From the NCBI GenBank assembly GCA_015232565.1, contig JADFZK010000027.1:1-40764 (forward strand): 40,764 nt of DNA, given 5' to 3'. Of this stretch, positions 8,248 to 17,063 are shown piece by piece; position 1 is the first letter of the stretch, and each line of letters begins with the position of its first letter. Both the position numbers and the translations under genes were made by a program. Source of the stretch: Candidatus Omnitrophota bacterium. GTDB lineage: Bacteria; Omnitrophota; Gorgyraeia; Zapsychrales; Fredricksoniimonadaceae. Under the pieces are notes generated by a model. The model ran no database searches and was not told where the DNA came from. It was given only the letters and a program-made list of their open reading frames with translations.

Positions 8248-8685
8248 ATGGCAGTTCAGAAAACAACATTACCGAAAAAAGACAGTATCGTTAAGAAGTT
8301 TTATCTCGTCGATGCCGAAGGGAAAGTGCTGGGTCGTTTGGCGGCCAAGGTCGCCGCTATCCTGCGTGGCAAGACCAAGCCGACCTTCACGCCGCATATG
8401 GATACTGGCGACAATGTTATTATCATTAATGCGGAAAAGATTCGGGTAACCGGGAAAAAGACCACCGACAAGTTTTACGATCGCTATAGTGGTTTTCACT
8501 CGGGGCTCAAGAGTATCCGTTATTCGGATATGCTGGCCCGCCGCCCGCACAAGATTTTGGAACTCGCTATTCAGCGCATGATCCCGCACGGCAAGCTCGG
8601 CGCGCGCCTCAAGAACAAGCTTTATGTCTATGCCGGTACTGCACATCCTCATCAGGCGCAGAAGCCTGAAGTTCTGGATATTTAA
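8248..8685 (+). CDS. rplM: 50S ribosomal protein L13
   Basis: Large-subunit ribosomal protein of 145 residues. The family pattern is clear: FYLVDAEGKVLGRLAAKVA, a DTGDNVIIINAEKIRVTGKK segment, KFYDRYSGFHSGLKS, and AIQRMIPHGKLGARLKNKL. The ribosome binding site is weak (gagagagag), which may leave room for control by the leader. It is followed 28 bases later by rpsI, the usual L13-S9 pair. Confidence 0.97.
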   Translation: MAVQKTTLPKKDSIVKKFYLVDAEGKVLGRLAAKVAAILRGKTKPTFTPHMDTGDNVIIINAEKIRVTGKKTTDKFYDRYSGFHSGLKSIRYSDMLARRPHKILELAIQRMIPHGKLGARLKNKLYVYAGTAHPHQAQKPEVLDI

Positions 8686-8713
8686 TATTTTTGTGGTATG
8701 AAAGGAAAACAAA

Positions 8714-9109
8714 ATGGTTGAAGTAGTTAAGTATCTGGCAACAGGACGCAGAAAAACATCAATAGCGCGCACTACGATTACACCTGGCGCTGGCAAGATG
8801 ATCATTAACGGCCGGGGTTTCGAGAATTATTTTCCCCGCGAGACAGATCGCATCCTGGTGCTTTCTCCGCTCAAGTTTGTTAATTTGCTGAACAAGTTTG
8901 ATATTGATATTATAGTTAACGGCGGCGGTCTTACTGGCCAGGCTGGTGCAATTAAGATGGCTTTGTCACGCGCGCTGGTTTTATTTGATGAAACTAACAA
9001 GCCTGTTTTGCGCAAGAATGCTTGCCTTACCCGCGACTCACGTATGAAAGAGCGAAAGAAGCCCGGACAAAAGGGGGCTCGCCGCAAATTCCAGTGGGTT
9101 AAGCGTTAA
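8714..9109 (+). CDS. rpsI: 30S ribosomal protein S9
   Basis: Small-subunit ribosomal protein of 131 residues whose basic tail reaches toward P-site tRNA. Conserved parts are ATGRRKTSIARTTITPGAGK near the N-terminus, the GGGLTGQAGAIKMALSRAL core, and the C-terminal LTRDSRMKERKKPGQKGARR ending in the expected KR. A good site (gaaagg) precedes the ATG. It is the second gene of the rplM operon and is closed by the terminator at 9149. Confidence 0.97.
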   Translation: MVEVVKYLATGRRKTSIARTTITPGAGKMIINGRGFENYFPRETDRILVLSPLKFVNLLNKFDIDIIVNGGGLTGQAGAIKMALSRALVLFDETNKPVLRKNACLTRDSRMKERKKPGQKGARRKFQWVKR

Positions 9110-9148
9110 TTAGTTTTAATAGGAATATAGCGGTTCAGTTTTAAAAGA

Positions 9149-9195
9149 GCCTGCCTTTCAATAAAAGTTTTATTGACGGGGCAGGCGATTTTATT
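9149..9195 (+). terminator. Intrinsic terminator after rpsI
   Basis: A long two-part stem: GCCTGCC (9149-9155) pairs with GGCAGGC (9180-9186), and inside it TCAATAAAA (9158-9166) pairs with TTTTATTGA (9168-9176). A T-rich tail (gattttattt) follows. It ends the ribosomal protein operon and separates it from the arginine genes. The interval 9196-9275 holds nothing else clear except the argC ribosome binding site. Confidence 0.8.
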
Positions 9196-9275
9196 TATTA
9201 TCCTAAGTCACTTGTTCATGGTAGTAAGTCTTTATTGTGAACGATCATGGTTATTAACTTTTATACCCCAAGGAA

Positions 9276-10298
9276 ATGATGATAAGAGCTGGCATAGTTG
9301 GCATCAGTGGGTTTGGCGGAAAAGTCCTGATGGACATTCTTTTGAATCACCGGGATGCCCGGATCACCTACGTTGCCGCTAATTCAACTGTCGGCCGGGT
9401 GGATGATATTTGGCCGGTATTCCGCGGCCGCACCGACCTGGTATGTGCCAAATATGACCAGGCTCAAGCGGTAGAGCTCTGTGATGTGGTTTTCCTGGCC
9501 TTGCCGCACATGGAGTCTATGAAGGTTGTGGGCCCATTGCTGAAGGCTGGCAAGAAGGTCATTGATCTGAGTGCTGATTACCGCTTAAAGAAAGCGTCAT
9601 TATACAAAACATGGTATAACGCCGAACATACTGATCGTCGGAACCTGGCTAAAGCGGTATATGGTTTGCCGGAGATCTTTCGGGCCCGTATTAGCAAGTC
9701 CGGTTTTATTGCTAATCCGGGATGTTATCCCACAGCGGCTTTACTTGGGCTTGCCCCGTTGGTTTCAGTTCACGGGGACAAAGTGGCGTCGATCATTATT
9801 GATGCCAAATCGGGCACTTCCGGGGCCGGGCGTAAAGTTGCGGAAGGGTTTATGTTTTGTTTTGTGAATGAGAATTTTAAGGCGTACCGGGTATTGAACC
9901 ATCAACACACTCCGGAGATAAGTCAGTTTCTGGGCAAAATGGCCGGGCGTGATCTGCCGGTTGTTTTTGTGCCGCATTTATTGCCGATCAATAACGGCAT
10001 CCTGGAGACTATTTATGTGACTTTAAAAGAAAAGATGTCCGAGGCCAAACTCGATGATCTTTATCGGAAGTTTTACAAGACAGAGCCGTTTGTGCGGGTT
10101 AGCCCCAAGGGTGCTCAGGTTGAGATCCGGAACGTAGTGGATACGAACTTTTGTGACATTGCTTTGACTTTGAGCCCCGACCGGAAGTTGTTAGTGATCA
10201 CGTCGGTGATCGATAATCTGGTAAAAGGTGCGGCCGGCCAGGCTGTGCACAATATGAATATAATGTATGGTATCGACGAACGGGAAGGCCTACTATGA
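9276..10298 (+). CDS. argC: N-acetyl-gamma-glutamyl-phosphate reductase
   Basis: NADPH-dependent reductase that makes N-acetylglutamate semialdehyde, third step of arginine synthesis. The 340-residue protein starts with the nucleotide-binding GIVGISGFGGK, has the catalytic cysteine at residue 150 in ANPGCYPTAALL, and carries SGTSGAGRK and the HQHTPEI motif. The ATG at 9276 (or 9279) follows an aagga site. It is first in a run of arginine genes and overlaps argJ by four bases (ATGA). No clear promoter was found upstream. Confidence 0.95.
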   Translation: MMIRAGIVGISGFGGKVLMDILLNHRDARITYVAANSTVGRVDDIWPVFRGRTDLVCAKYDQAQAVELCDVVFLALPHMESMKVVGPLLKAGKKVIDLSADYRLKKASLYKTWYNAEHTDRRNLAKAVYGLPEIFRARISKSGFIANPGCYPTAALLGLAPLVSVHGDKVASIIIDAKSGTSGAGRKVAEGFMFCFVNENFKAYRVLNHQHTPEISQFLGKMAGRDLPVVFVPHLLPINNGILETIYVTLKEKMSEAKLDDLYRKFYKTEPFVRVSPKGAQVEIRNVVDTNFCDIALTLSPDRKLLVITSVIDNLVKGAAGQAVHNMNIMYGIDEREGLL

Positions 10299-11431
10299 AA
10301 GTGATCAAGGGGGGGGTAACTACTCCGAAGGGTTTTAAAGCTAATGGTTTCTGGGCCGGGGTAAAGAAGTCGGGCAAGCCGGACTTGGGGCTGGTTTTCT
10401 CCCAGTCCATGTGCAGTGCCGCCGCGGTCTTCACCCGCAGTTCGGTTAAGGCGGCGCCAATAGTAGTTTGCCAGGAAAATATACATGATGGCCGGATACA
10501 GGCTCTTATTGCCAATAGCGGCAACGCTAATTGTTTTACCGGCGAATACGGTTTTACATATGCCCGCAAGATGACCGAACTGGTGGCGGAAGAATTAGGT
10601 ATCGGGGCGTCCAGTGTGCTGGTTATGTCTACCGGTATAATCGGCCGGCCGTTCCCATACGAGAAATTTAAGGAAGCGGTACCCAAACTGGTTCGTGGCC
10701 TGGGGAATACCAAAGGAGCCAGTTTTGCCAAAGCGATTATGACCACTGATCTGAAAGATAAACAGATCGCGGTGAGCCTGGAGCTCGACGGTAAGCTCGT
10801 TACTATTGGTGGATGCGCAAAGGGTTCGGGCATGATCGAGCCTAATATGGCTACCATGCTGGCTTGTGTTACCACGGACGCGGCGATCTCGTCGGCCATG
10901 CTTAAAGAGGCCTTGCTGGAGGCGGTGGATGTTTCTTTCAATTCTATTACTGTTGACGGCTGTATGAGCACTAATGATATGTTGTCGGTTATGGCTAATG
11001 GCCTGGCCGGCAACAAGAAGATCTCTTCACGGAATGCCGGTTACCGGCTTTTTCTGGAGGCGTTGACGGTGGTTTGCGTGAAATTGGCTAAAGACATTGT
11101 TTTGGATGGAGAAGGCGCAGAACGTTTCTTTGAGATCCGGGTCACCGGCGCTGAAACGCCACAACAGGCCAAGGCAGTGGCCAAGAAGATCGCTAATTCC
11201 AATCTGGTCAAGACAGCGGACTATACGGACAATCCTAATTGGGGCCGGGTAGCGGCGGCTATAGGCGCTTGCGAGACCAGGGCGACCGAGACGAGTATAA
11301 AGATATCTTTCTCGGTTAAGAAGAACAATATCTTCATAAACGCCGACCTTGGCCTGGGGGCGGGTGCGGCGGTGGTTTATACCTGTGACTTAACCCGTGA
11401 GTACGTGGATATCAATGGAAAATATAATTAA
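10295..11431 (+). CDS. argJ: Glutamate N-acetyltransferase / amino-acid acetyltransferase
   Basis: Transfers the acetyl group from N-acetylornithine to glutamate, closing the acetyl cycle of arginine synthesis; bifunctional members also use acetyl-CoA. The precursor of 378 residues self-cleaves before the nucleophilic threonine, here residue 187 in the ATML motif (EPNMATMLA). GCAKGSGMIEPNMA and the DGCMSTNDM segment are typical. No argA or argE is in the window, which agrees with a cyclic pathway; whether this ArgJ is mono- or bifunctional cannot be told from sequence. It overlaps argC by 4 bases and argB by 17. Confidence 0.95.
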   Translation: MKVIKGGVTTPKGFKANGFWAGVKKSGKPDLGLVFSQSMCSAAAVFTRSSVKAAPIVVCQENIHDGRIQALIANSGNANCFTGEYGFTYARKMTELVAEELGIGASSVLVMSTGIIGRPFPYEKFKEAVPKLVRGLGNTKGASFAKAIMTTDLKDKQIAVSLELDGKLVTIGGCAKGSGMIEPNMATMLACVTTDAAISSAMLKEALLEAVDVSFNSITVDGCMSTNDMLSVMANGLAGNKKISSRNAGYRLFLEALTVVCVKLAKDIVLDGEGAERFFEIRVTGAETPQQAKAVAKKIANSNLVKTADYTDNPNWGRVAAAIGACETRATETSIKISFSVKKNNIFINADLGLGAGAAVVYTCDLTREYVDINGKYN

Positions 11432-12269
11432 AAAAGCCGGTGTCCTGGTTGAGGCCATACCTTACATCGATCAATATCGGCGTAAGGTCTTCGTAATTAA
11501 GTACGGCGGCAGTATTTTGCACGATGATGTTATCCGCAAGCGGGTCCTGGAGGATATTGTATTCCTGAGTTTTGTCGGCATTCGGATCATCCTGGTACAC
11601 GGCGGTGGGCCGAATATCTCCAATCGGCTGAAAGAAATGGGGATCGAGCCGCAATTCCATAATGGCATACGCGTTACCGACGAGATGACTTTGCAGGTGG
11701 TTATCAAGGAGCTCGATGAGATCAATGATCAGATCGTAGCCGAGATCAAAGCGCTTAAAGGAGACGTAACTGGGCTGAGCGGGCACGAGAATATCGTGCA
11801 CGTCGAGAAAAAGAAGGCCGACCTTGACCTTGGCTATGTGGGGACTATTACTAACATTGAGTTCAAACTACTGGCGAAACATTTGCGTCAGGGCAGAATC
11901 ACTGTGGTGGCGCCTCTGGGCATTAGTATCGACCAACAGCCGCACAATGTAAATGCTGATGAAGTGGCCAGTGCTATCGCCGCATCCATGCGTGCGGAAA
12001 AGTTTGTTTTGTTGACTAATGTCCCCGGGGTAATGCGGGATCCGCTGGACCCGTCGTCTTTGTATTCTACACTTACAGTCGCGGAAGTCGACGAGTTAAA
12101 GAAGCAGGGTATAATCTCCGGCGGTATGATCCCCAAGGTAGATTCCTGCATTGAGGCTCTGGCCGGGGGAATACCCAAAGCGCATATTATAGATGCCCGC
12201 CAGGACCGCGCTCTTTTGCTGGAGATATTTACTGATACCGGGGTTGGCACCCAGATCGTCCATGGTTGA
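11415..12269 (+). CDS. argB: Acetylglutamate kinase
   Basis: Phosphorylates N-acetylglutamate, the usual control step of arginine synthesis. The 284-residue protein has the amino-acid kinase fold signatures VIKYGGSIL, LVHGGGPNIS and GGMIPKVDSCIEAL. The start at ATG 11415, inside the end of argJ (17-base overlap), gives the typical N-terminus MENIIKKAGVLVEAIPYI; a GTG at 11397 also lies in frame but adds six residues. The N-terminal helix KKAGVLVEA is of the type present in arginine-inhibited hexameric enzymes, so feedback inhibition is plausible (inference). Confidence 0.95.
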   Translation: MENIIKKAGVLVEAIPYIDQYRRKVFVIKYGGSILHDDVIRKRVLEDIVFLSFVGIRIILVHGGGPNISNRLKEMGIEPQFHNGIRVTDEMTLQVVIKELDEINDQIVAEIKALKGDVTGLSGHENIVHVEKKKADLDLGYVGTITNIEFKLLAKHLRQGRITVVAPLGISIDQQPHNVNADEVASAIAASMRAEKFVLLTNVPGVMRDPLDPSSLYSTLTVAEVDELKKQGIISGGMIPKVDSCIEALAGGIPKAHIIDARQDRALLLEIFTDTGVGTQIVHG

Positions 12270-12274
12270 TTTTT

Positions 12275-13480
12275 ATGACAAAAAAAGAAGTCTTTGAATG
12301 TTATGATCAGTACGTTTTCCCTACCTATACGCGCCTTCCGGCTATTTTTGTAAAAGGCAAAGGCAGTGTACTTACGGATATTGACGGCAAGAAGTATATG
12401 GATCTTTTTCCGGGCTGGGGCGTTTCCAATGTGGGGCATTGCCATCCTAAGGTAATGGCCGCGGTGCGCGATCAGATCAACAAGTTAATCCATATTCCGA
12501 ATAATTTCTTTGGCATAAATCAGGCCCGGCTGGCGCGGGAATTGGTGCGTCTGGCGTTTCCGGGTAAAGTATTCTTTTGTAACAGCGGAGCGGAAGCCAA
12601 CGAGGCGGCTATCAAGTTTTCCCGTTTGTTCGGTAAAGGCGAGCGGTTTGAGATTATTACTACTTTAAATTCTTTTCATGGCCGGACCATGGGGGCTCTT
12701 TCGGCGACCGGGCAGGAGAAATATCAACGGGGTTTTGCGCCGTTACCGGCGGGCTTCGTAACGGTTCCTTTTAACGATATTAACGCGGTTAGATCGGCTG
12801 TTAATGAGCGTACGGCCGCGATCATGATCGAGCCTGTTCAGGGAGAAGGCGGCATAAATGTGGCGGATGTGCCGTATATGAAAGCGTTGCGGGAACTGTG
12901 CGATGAGCGGGGCTTGCTTTTGATCCTGGATGAAGTCCAGACTGGTTTTGGACGGACAGGTAAAATGTTCGCTTTTCAGCATTATGGTATTGAGCCGGAC
13001 ATTATCACTATGGCCAAAGGATTGGGTGGTGGCTTGCCGATCGGAGCTATGTTAGCCTGCAGTAAGCATGCCCATTTGCTGCAGCCAGGTATGCATGGGA
13101 CAACTTTTGGCGGAAGTCCCCTAGTGGCCAAAGCGGCCTTGGGTGCTCTGGAAGCTATTGCCAAAGATAAAATGCTTAAGAACTCGCGGGTGCTGGGTGT
13201 ATATTTAACCGAAAAACTAAATGCTATGAAGTCGCGGTTCCCAATAATCAAGGAGGTCCGCGGCCTGGGGTTGATGATCGGAGTTGAACTTACCATCGAG
13301 GGTAAGGGGATCTTTGAAACTTGTTTTCAGAACGGGCTGATCATCAATTGTACGCAAGGCAAGGTATTACGTATTATGCCGGCTTTGAATATTACCCGTA
13401 AGCAGTTAGACAAAGCTCTTGATATATTAGAAAAGGCGATCCTGAAGAATGATCCGTCTAAGAACCGGGGGAGCGCATGA
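12275..13480 (+). CDS. argD: Acetylornithine aminotransferase
   Basis: PLP enzyme that converts N-acetylglutamate semialdehyde to N-acetylornithine. The 401-residue class III aminotransferase has the N-terminal DIDGKKYMDLFPGWGVSN, the SGAEANEAAIK motif, SFHGRT, the aspartate of ILDEVQTGFGRTG, and the PLP lysine at residue 248 in TMAKGLGGGLPIG. The start is ATG 12275, five bases after the argB stop; the site in front is poor, so coupling to argB is likely. It overlaps argF by four bases. A succinyl-DAP aminotransferase role, seen in some ArgD, is not needed here because dapL is present. Confidence 0.93.
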   Translation: MTKKEVFECYDQYVFPTYTRLPAIFVKGKGSVLTDIDGKKYMDLFPGWGVSNVGHCHPKVMAAVRDQINKLIHIPNNFFGINQARLARELVRLAFPGKVFFCNSGAEANEAAIKFSRLFGKGERFEIITTLNSFHGRTMGALSATGQEKYQRGFAPLPAGFVTVPFNDINAVRSAVNERTAAIMIEPVQGEGGINVADVPYMKALRELCDERGLLLILDEVQTGFGRTGKMFAFQHYGIEPDIITMAKGLGGGLPIGAMLACSKHAHLLQPGMHGTTFGGSPLVAKAALGALEAIAKDKMLKNSRVLGVYLTEKLNAMKSRFPIIKEVRGLGLMIGVELTIEGKGIFETCFQNGLIINCTQGKVLRIMPALNITRKQLDKALDILEKAILKNDPSKNRGSA

Positions 13481-14403
13481 AAAAAGATTTTATCAGTCTC
13501 AGGGATTTTACGGCGCAAGAGCTTCTTAATTTGCTGGTACTGGCTAATCAGGTAAAGCAGAATCCGCGTCAAACTGCGGATTTCTTGCGCGGCAAGTCTT
13601 TTGCTTTGATCTTCCAGAAACCTTCAAATCGCACGCGGGTTTCTTTTGAGACCGGGATCTTCCAGTTGGGCGGGAACTCGGTATATTTGGCACCCGATGA
13701 TATCAGCCTGGGCAAACGTGAGCCTACCGAGGACATTGCCCGAACACTTTCCCGTTATGTCGACGGGATAGTGGCTCGGGTCTTTTCGCATCAGGATATA
13801 CTGGATCTGGCTAAGTTTGCGAGTGTGCCGGTTATTAATGGCTTATCTGACCTTTCGCACCCTTGTCAGGCGATGGCCGATATGTTCACTATTCAGGAGA
13901 AGTTCGGTTCTTTTAAAGGCCTGAAGATGGCGTATATTGGCGATGGTAATAATATGACCAATTCTTTATTGATCGCCGCGGCTAAGCTGGGGATGAGTAT
14001 GAGCGTGGCTACCCCGCAAGGTTATGAAGCCAGTGCTGATTATGTTAAGGCGGCCCGGGAGTGTGCCTTGAAGAATGGGGGCACCATTACCCTTACCAAT
14101 TCGCCCCAAGAGGCAGTTAAGGGTGCACAAGTGATCTATACTGATACCTGGGTTAGTATGGGCCAGGAAGAAGAAACTACCCAGCGTTTAAAAGATTTTG
14201 CTGGTTATCAAGTGGATGAGAAATTACTGGCGTTAGCGTCCAGGGATCATATCTTTATGCATTGTTTGCCCGCGCATCGCGGGCAGGAAGTTTCGGCTGC
14301 AGTGATCGATGGTCCGCGTTCGGTGGTTTTTGATGAAGCTGAAAATCGCCTTCATATGCAAAAGGCGATCATGATATTTTTGTATACCTTCAAGCACGCT
14401 TGA
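13477..14403 (+). CDS. argF: Ornithine carbamoyltransferase
   Basis: Makes citrulline from ornithine and carbamoyl phosphate. The 308-residue protein shows the carbamoyl phosphate loop as SNRTRVSFE, the HPCQAMAD motif, and the ornithine-side HCLPAHRGQEV near the C-terminus. DGNNMTNSLL is the usual second-domain segment. The ATG overlaps the argD stop as ATGA, and argG follows after 78 bases. Carbamoyl phosphate synthetase is not in the window. Confidence 0.96.
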   Translation: MKKDFISLRDFTAQELLNLLVLANQVKQNPRQTADFLRGKSFALIFQKPSNRTRVSFETGIFQLGGNSVYLAPDDISLGKREPTEDIARTLSRYVDGIVARVFSHQDILDLAKFASVPVINGLSDLSHPCQAMADMFTIQEKFGSFKGLKMAYIGDGNNMTNSLLIAAAKLGMSMSVATPQGYEASADYVKAARECALKNGGTITLTNSPQEAVKGAQVIYTDTWVSMGQEEETTQRLKDFAGYQVDEKLLALASRDHIFMHCLPAHRGQEVSAAVIDGPRSVVFDEAENRLHMQKAIMIFLYTFKHA

Positions 14404-14481
14404 GTAAGGACTTTGCGGCCCTAGTTAGTTAAAGGCTGGAATTTAGAAAATTCTTTTTAAAGTTACGAAAAGGAGCTATTT

Positions 14482-15657
14482 ATGAAAAAGGTGGTTCTGG
14501 CGTATTCGGGTGGTCTTGATACTTCGTGCATTATCCCTTGGCTGAAGGATCGGGGTTATGAGATCATTGCGGTCATTGGCGATGTGGGCCAGGGTGATAA
14601 TTTTGCCGAAGTGAAGGCCAAGGCTATTAAGTCCGGGGCTTGTAAAGTTTATTGCCTGGATTTGCAAAAGGAGCTTATAGAAGAGTATGCCCTTCCTGCT
14701 CTCAAAGCTGGAGCGCTTTACGAAGGTAAATATAATTTGGCTTGCGCTTTGTCGCGTCCTTTGATCGCCTATCATCAAGTTATGATCGCACGCAAGGAGA
14801 AAGCCGATGGCCTGGTACATGGTTGTACCGGTAAAGGTAATGATCAAGTGCGTTTTGAGGTGACCTATCGCCTGATGGAGCCGAATATGGAAGTCTTGGC
14901 TCCGGTAAGGGTTTGGGAATTCAAGTCGCGGGACGAAGAGATTGATTATGCCAAGGCCAAGGGCGTGCCTGTTTCGGCTTCCAAGAAGAAACCCTACAGT
15001 ATTGATACGAATGTTTATGGCCGGGCAATGGAAAGTGGAGTATTAGAAGATCCTATGGCTGAGCCACCGGCCGATATTTTTTATATGACCACCGCTCCCG
15101 AGAAAGCCCCGGCTAAACCGGGGTATGTGGAAGTGGGTTTTGAGAAGGGGATCCCTGTTTCAGTGGATGGCGTAAAGATGAAACCTCTGGAGCTGGTGCT
15201 TAAATTAAATGAGATCGCTGGACGGCATGGTGTTGGACGGGTGGATATGATAGAGAATCGTCTGGTTGGTATCAAATCGCGGGAACTTTACGAGAATCCG
15301 GCCGGGACGGTATTGCATCTGGCTATTCGTGAGATCGAAAGCCTGGTGATGGACCGTGACAGTTTGCGCTTCAAAGAGATCTTATCCCAGAAATACGCCG
15401 AATTAACGTATAATGGCTTGTGGTGGACACCGTTAAAAGCTCAGATGGATGCTTTCTTTGATAAGTATCACGAGAATACTACCGGCCTGGTGCGTATTAA
15501 ATTGTTCAAGGGCCACGCGATGGTGGTAGGACGTAAATCGCCTTTTTCCCGTTATAGTGAGAAAATGGCTACCTACGGAAAGGGAGACCAGTTTGACCAG
15601 TCTCTCGCCGAGGGTTTTATTAAGTTGTGGACTGTTCCTTTTCAGCGTCATCAGTGA
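14482..15657 (+). CDS. argG: Argininosuccinate synthase
   Basis: ATP-dependent ligase joining citrulline and aspartate. The 391-residue protein begins MKKVVLAYSGGLDTS, the nucleotide-binding PP-loop at residues 10-16. GCTGKGNDQVRFE, KKKPYSIDTN and GRHGVGRVDMIENR are typical of the family. A good aaaaggagc site lies 7 bases upstream of the ATG. The 78-base gap from argF contains only a weak AT-rich hairpin, so argG is probably in the same operon. Confidence 0.96.
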   Translation: MKKVVLAYSGGLDTSCIIPWLKDRGYEIIAVIGDVGQGDNFAEVKAKAIKSGACKVYCLDLQKELIEEYALPALKAGALYEGKYNLACALSRPLIAYHQVMIARKEKADGLVHGCTGKGNDQVRFEVTYRLMEPNMEVLAPVRVWEFKSRDEEIDYAKAKGVPVSASKKKPYSIDTNVYGRAMESGVLEDPMAEPPADIFYMTTAPEKAPAKPGYVEVGFEKGIPVSVDGVKMKPLELVLKLNEIAGRHGVGRVDMIENRLVGIKSRELYENPAGTVLHLAIREIESLVMDRDSLRFKEILSQKYAELTYNGLWWTPLKAQMDAFFDKYHENTTGLVRIKLFKGHAMVVGRKSPFSRYSEKMATYGKGDQFDQSLAEGFIKLWTVPFQRHQ

Positions 15658-15686
15658 GCGGGAAAGGCCCTTTGAAAGGGGAAGTT

Positions 15687-17063
15687 ATGTCGACTAAACT
15701 CTGGGGTTCGCGGTTTACCGGTAGTTTAAGCAAGCTGTCAGAGAAGTTCACCAATAGTATAGCCTGTGATTCCAAGCTGGCGCTTTATGATTGTATTGCA
15801 GGCATCGCTCATGCCGAAATGCTGGGCGAAAGGGGAATCATTCACAAGAAAGATGCTTCGGCGATCGTTAAGGGGCTTAACAAGCTGGTAGACGAGATCG
15901 AAGCGGGGACTTACCAGTATGACCCGGCTTCGGAAGATGTGCATACTGATATCCAGGTCAAGTTGAAGAAGTTGGTCGGTAAGCCGGCGGATTGCCTGCA
16001 CACGGCGCGTTCGCGCAATGATCAGGTGGTAACTGATGTGCGTTTATATTGTCTGAATCATCTGGAGAATATTCAGGCTTTGCTGGATGTCCTGCAGATA
16101 GCTATTGTAAAATTTGCCGACAAGAATAACGATGTGATAATTCCGGCGTATACCCATTTACAGTCGGCCCAGGTGGTGCTCCTGGCGCATCAGATGCTGG
16201 CTTATGTGGAAATGCTGGAGCGTGACAAAGGCCGTTTCGCGGACGCGGCCCGGCGTACCAGCGTTAATACTTTAGGCGCCTGCGCCTTGGCCGGGACCAC
16301 GCTTTTGACCGACCGTGAATTAGTGACCAAGAAACTGGGTTTTCTGAAGACTGCGGCCAACAGCATGGACGCGGTCTCCGACCGTGATTTTCTGGTGGAA
16401 ATAATCTCGGCTATTGCCATAACCGGCATGCATTTGACGCGGGTATGCGAAGATTTGATCCTGTGGGTAACCAGTGAATTTAATTTTATCTCCTTGGATG
16501 ACGCTTTTTGTACCGGTTCATCCATCATGCCTCATAAAAAGAATCCCGATGTTCTCGAGCTGGTTAGAGGCACTGCCTCCAAGTTCCCGGGCCGCTTGAT
16601 GGAATTGCTGGTTTTAATGAAGGGGTTGCCGCTTACGTACAATCGGGACATGCAAATGGACAAGCCGGCCCTGTTTGACTGCGTTGAGACTATTGAAGAT
16701 ATGCTGGCTGTGCTGGCCGAGCTCTTTGGCGGTATTGTTGTCAAGAAAGACGTGCTGGCGGAGCGAGTTAACGCCGAGTATTTCTTCTCGGTGGACATCC
16801 TGGATTATCTGGTACGCAAAGGCATGACCTATCGTGACGCGCATGATACTGTGGGCGTTATGGTAAAAGAGTGCATTGATCGCGGCAAGAAGCTCGCCGA
16901 CCTGCCAGTTGAACAGCTTAAACGATATTCTTCTTTGCTGGAGCTGGACGTGAAATATTTGCTTAGCCCGGAAGTTTCTATTAAGAGCAAGAAATCATTT
17001 GGTTCAACCAATCCCGACCTGGTGCGGGCACAGATCAATGCCTGGAAGAAAAGATTGAAATAA
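15687..17063 (+). CDS. argH: Argininosuccinate lyase
   Basis: Splits argininosuccinate to arginine and fumarate, the last arginine step. The 458-residue protein starts at ATG 15687 behind an aaagggga site; the frame is open upstream into argG but those residues do not fit the family. STKLWGSRF is the standard N-terminus, TARSRNDQV and the signature GSSIMPHKKNPD are both present. The stop overlaps the lysA start (TAATG), so the arginine genes run directly into the lysine genes. Confidence 0.96.
   Translation: MSTKLWGSRFTGSLSKLSEKFTNSIACDSKLALYDCIAGIAHAEMLGERGIIHKKDASAIVKGLNKLVDEIEAGTYQYDPASEDVHTDIQVKLKKLVGKPADCLHTARSRNDQVVTDVRLYCLNHLENIQALLDVLQIAIVKFADKNNDVIIPAYTHLQSAQVVLLAHQMLAYVEMLERDKGRFADAARRTSVNTLGACALAGTTLLTDRELVTKKLGFLKTAANSMDAVSDRDFLVEIISAIAITGMHLTRVCEDLILWVTSEFNFISLDDAFCTGSSIMPHKKNPDVLELVRGTASKFPGRLMELLVLMKGLPLTYNRDMQMDKPALFDCVETIEDMLAVLAELFGGIVVKKDVLAERVNAEYFFSVDILDYLVRKGMTYRDAHDTVGVMVKECIDRGKKLADLPVEQLKRYSSLLELDVKYLLSPEVSIKSKKSFGSTNPDLVRAQINAWKKRLK

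Noticed and set aside
9173..9382. 69-codon frame across the rpsI terminator and the start of argC
   Set aside because: Overlaps the terminator and argC in another frame; no family match or start signal.
14439..14458. Hairpin GAATTT/AAATTC followed by five T between argF and argG
   Set aside because: Only a 6-bp, AT-rich stem; too weak to call a terminator.
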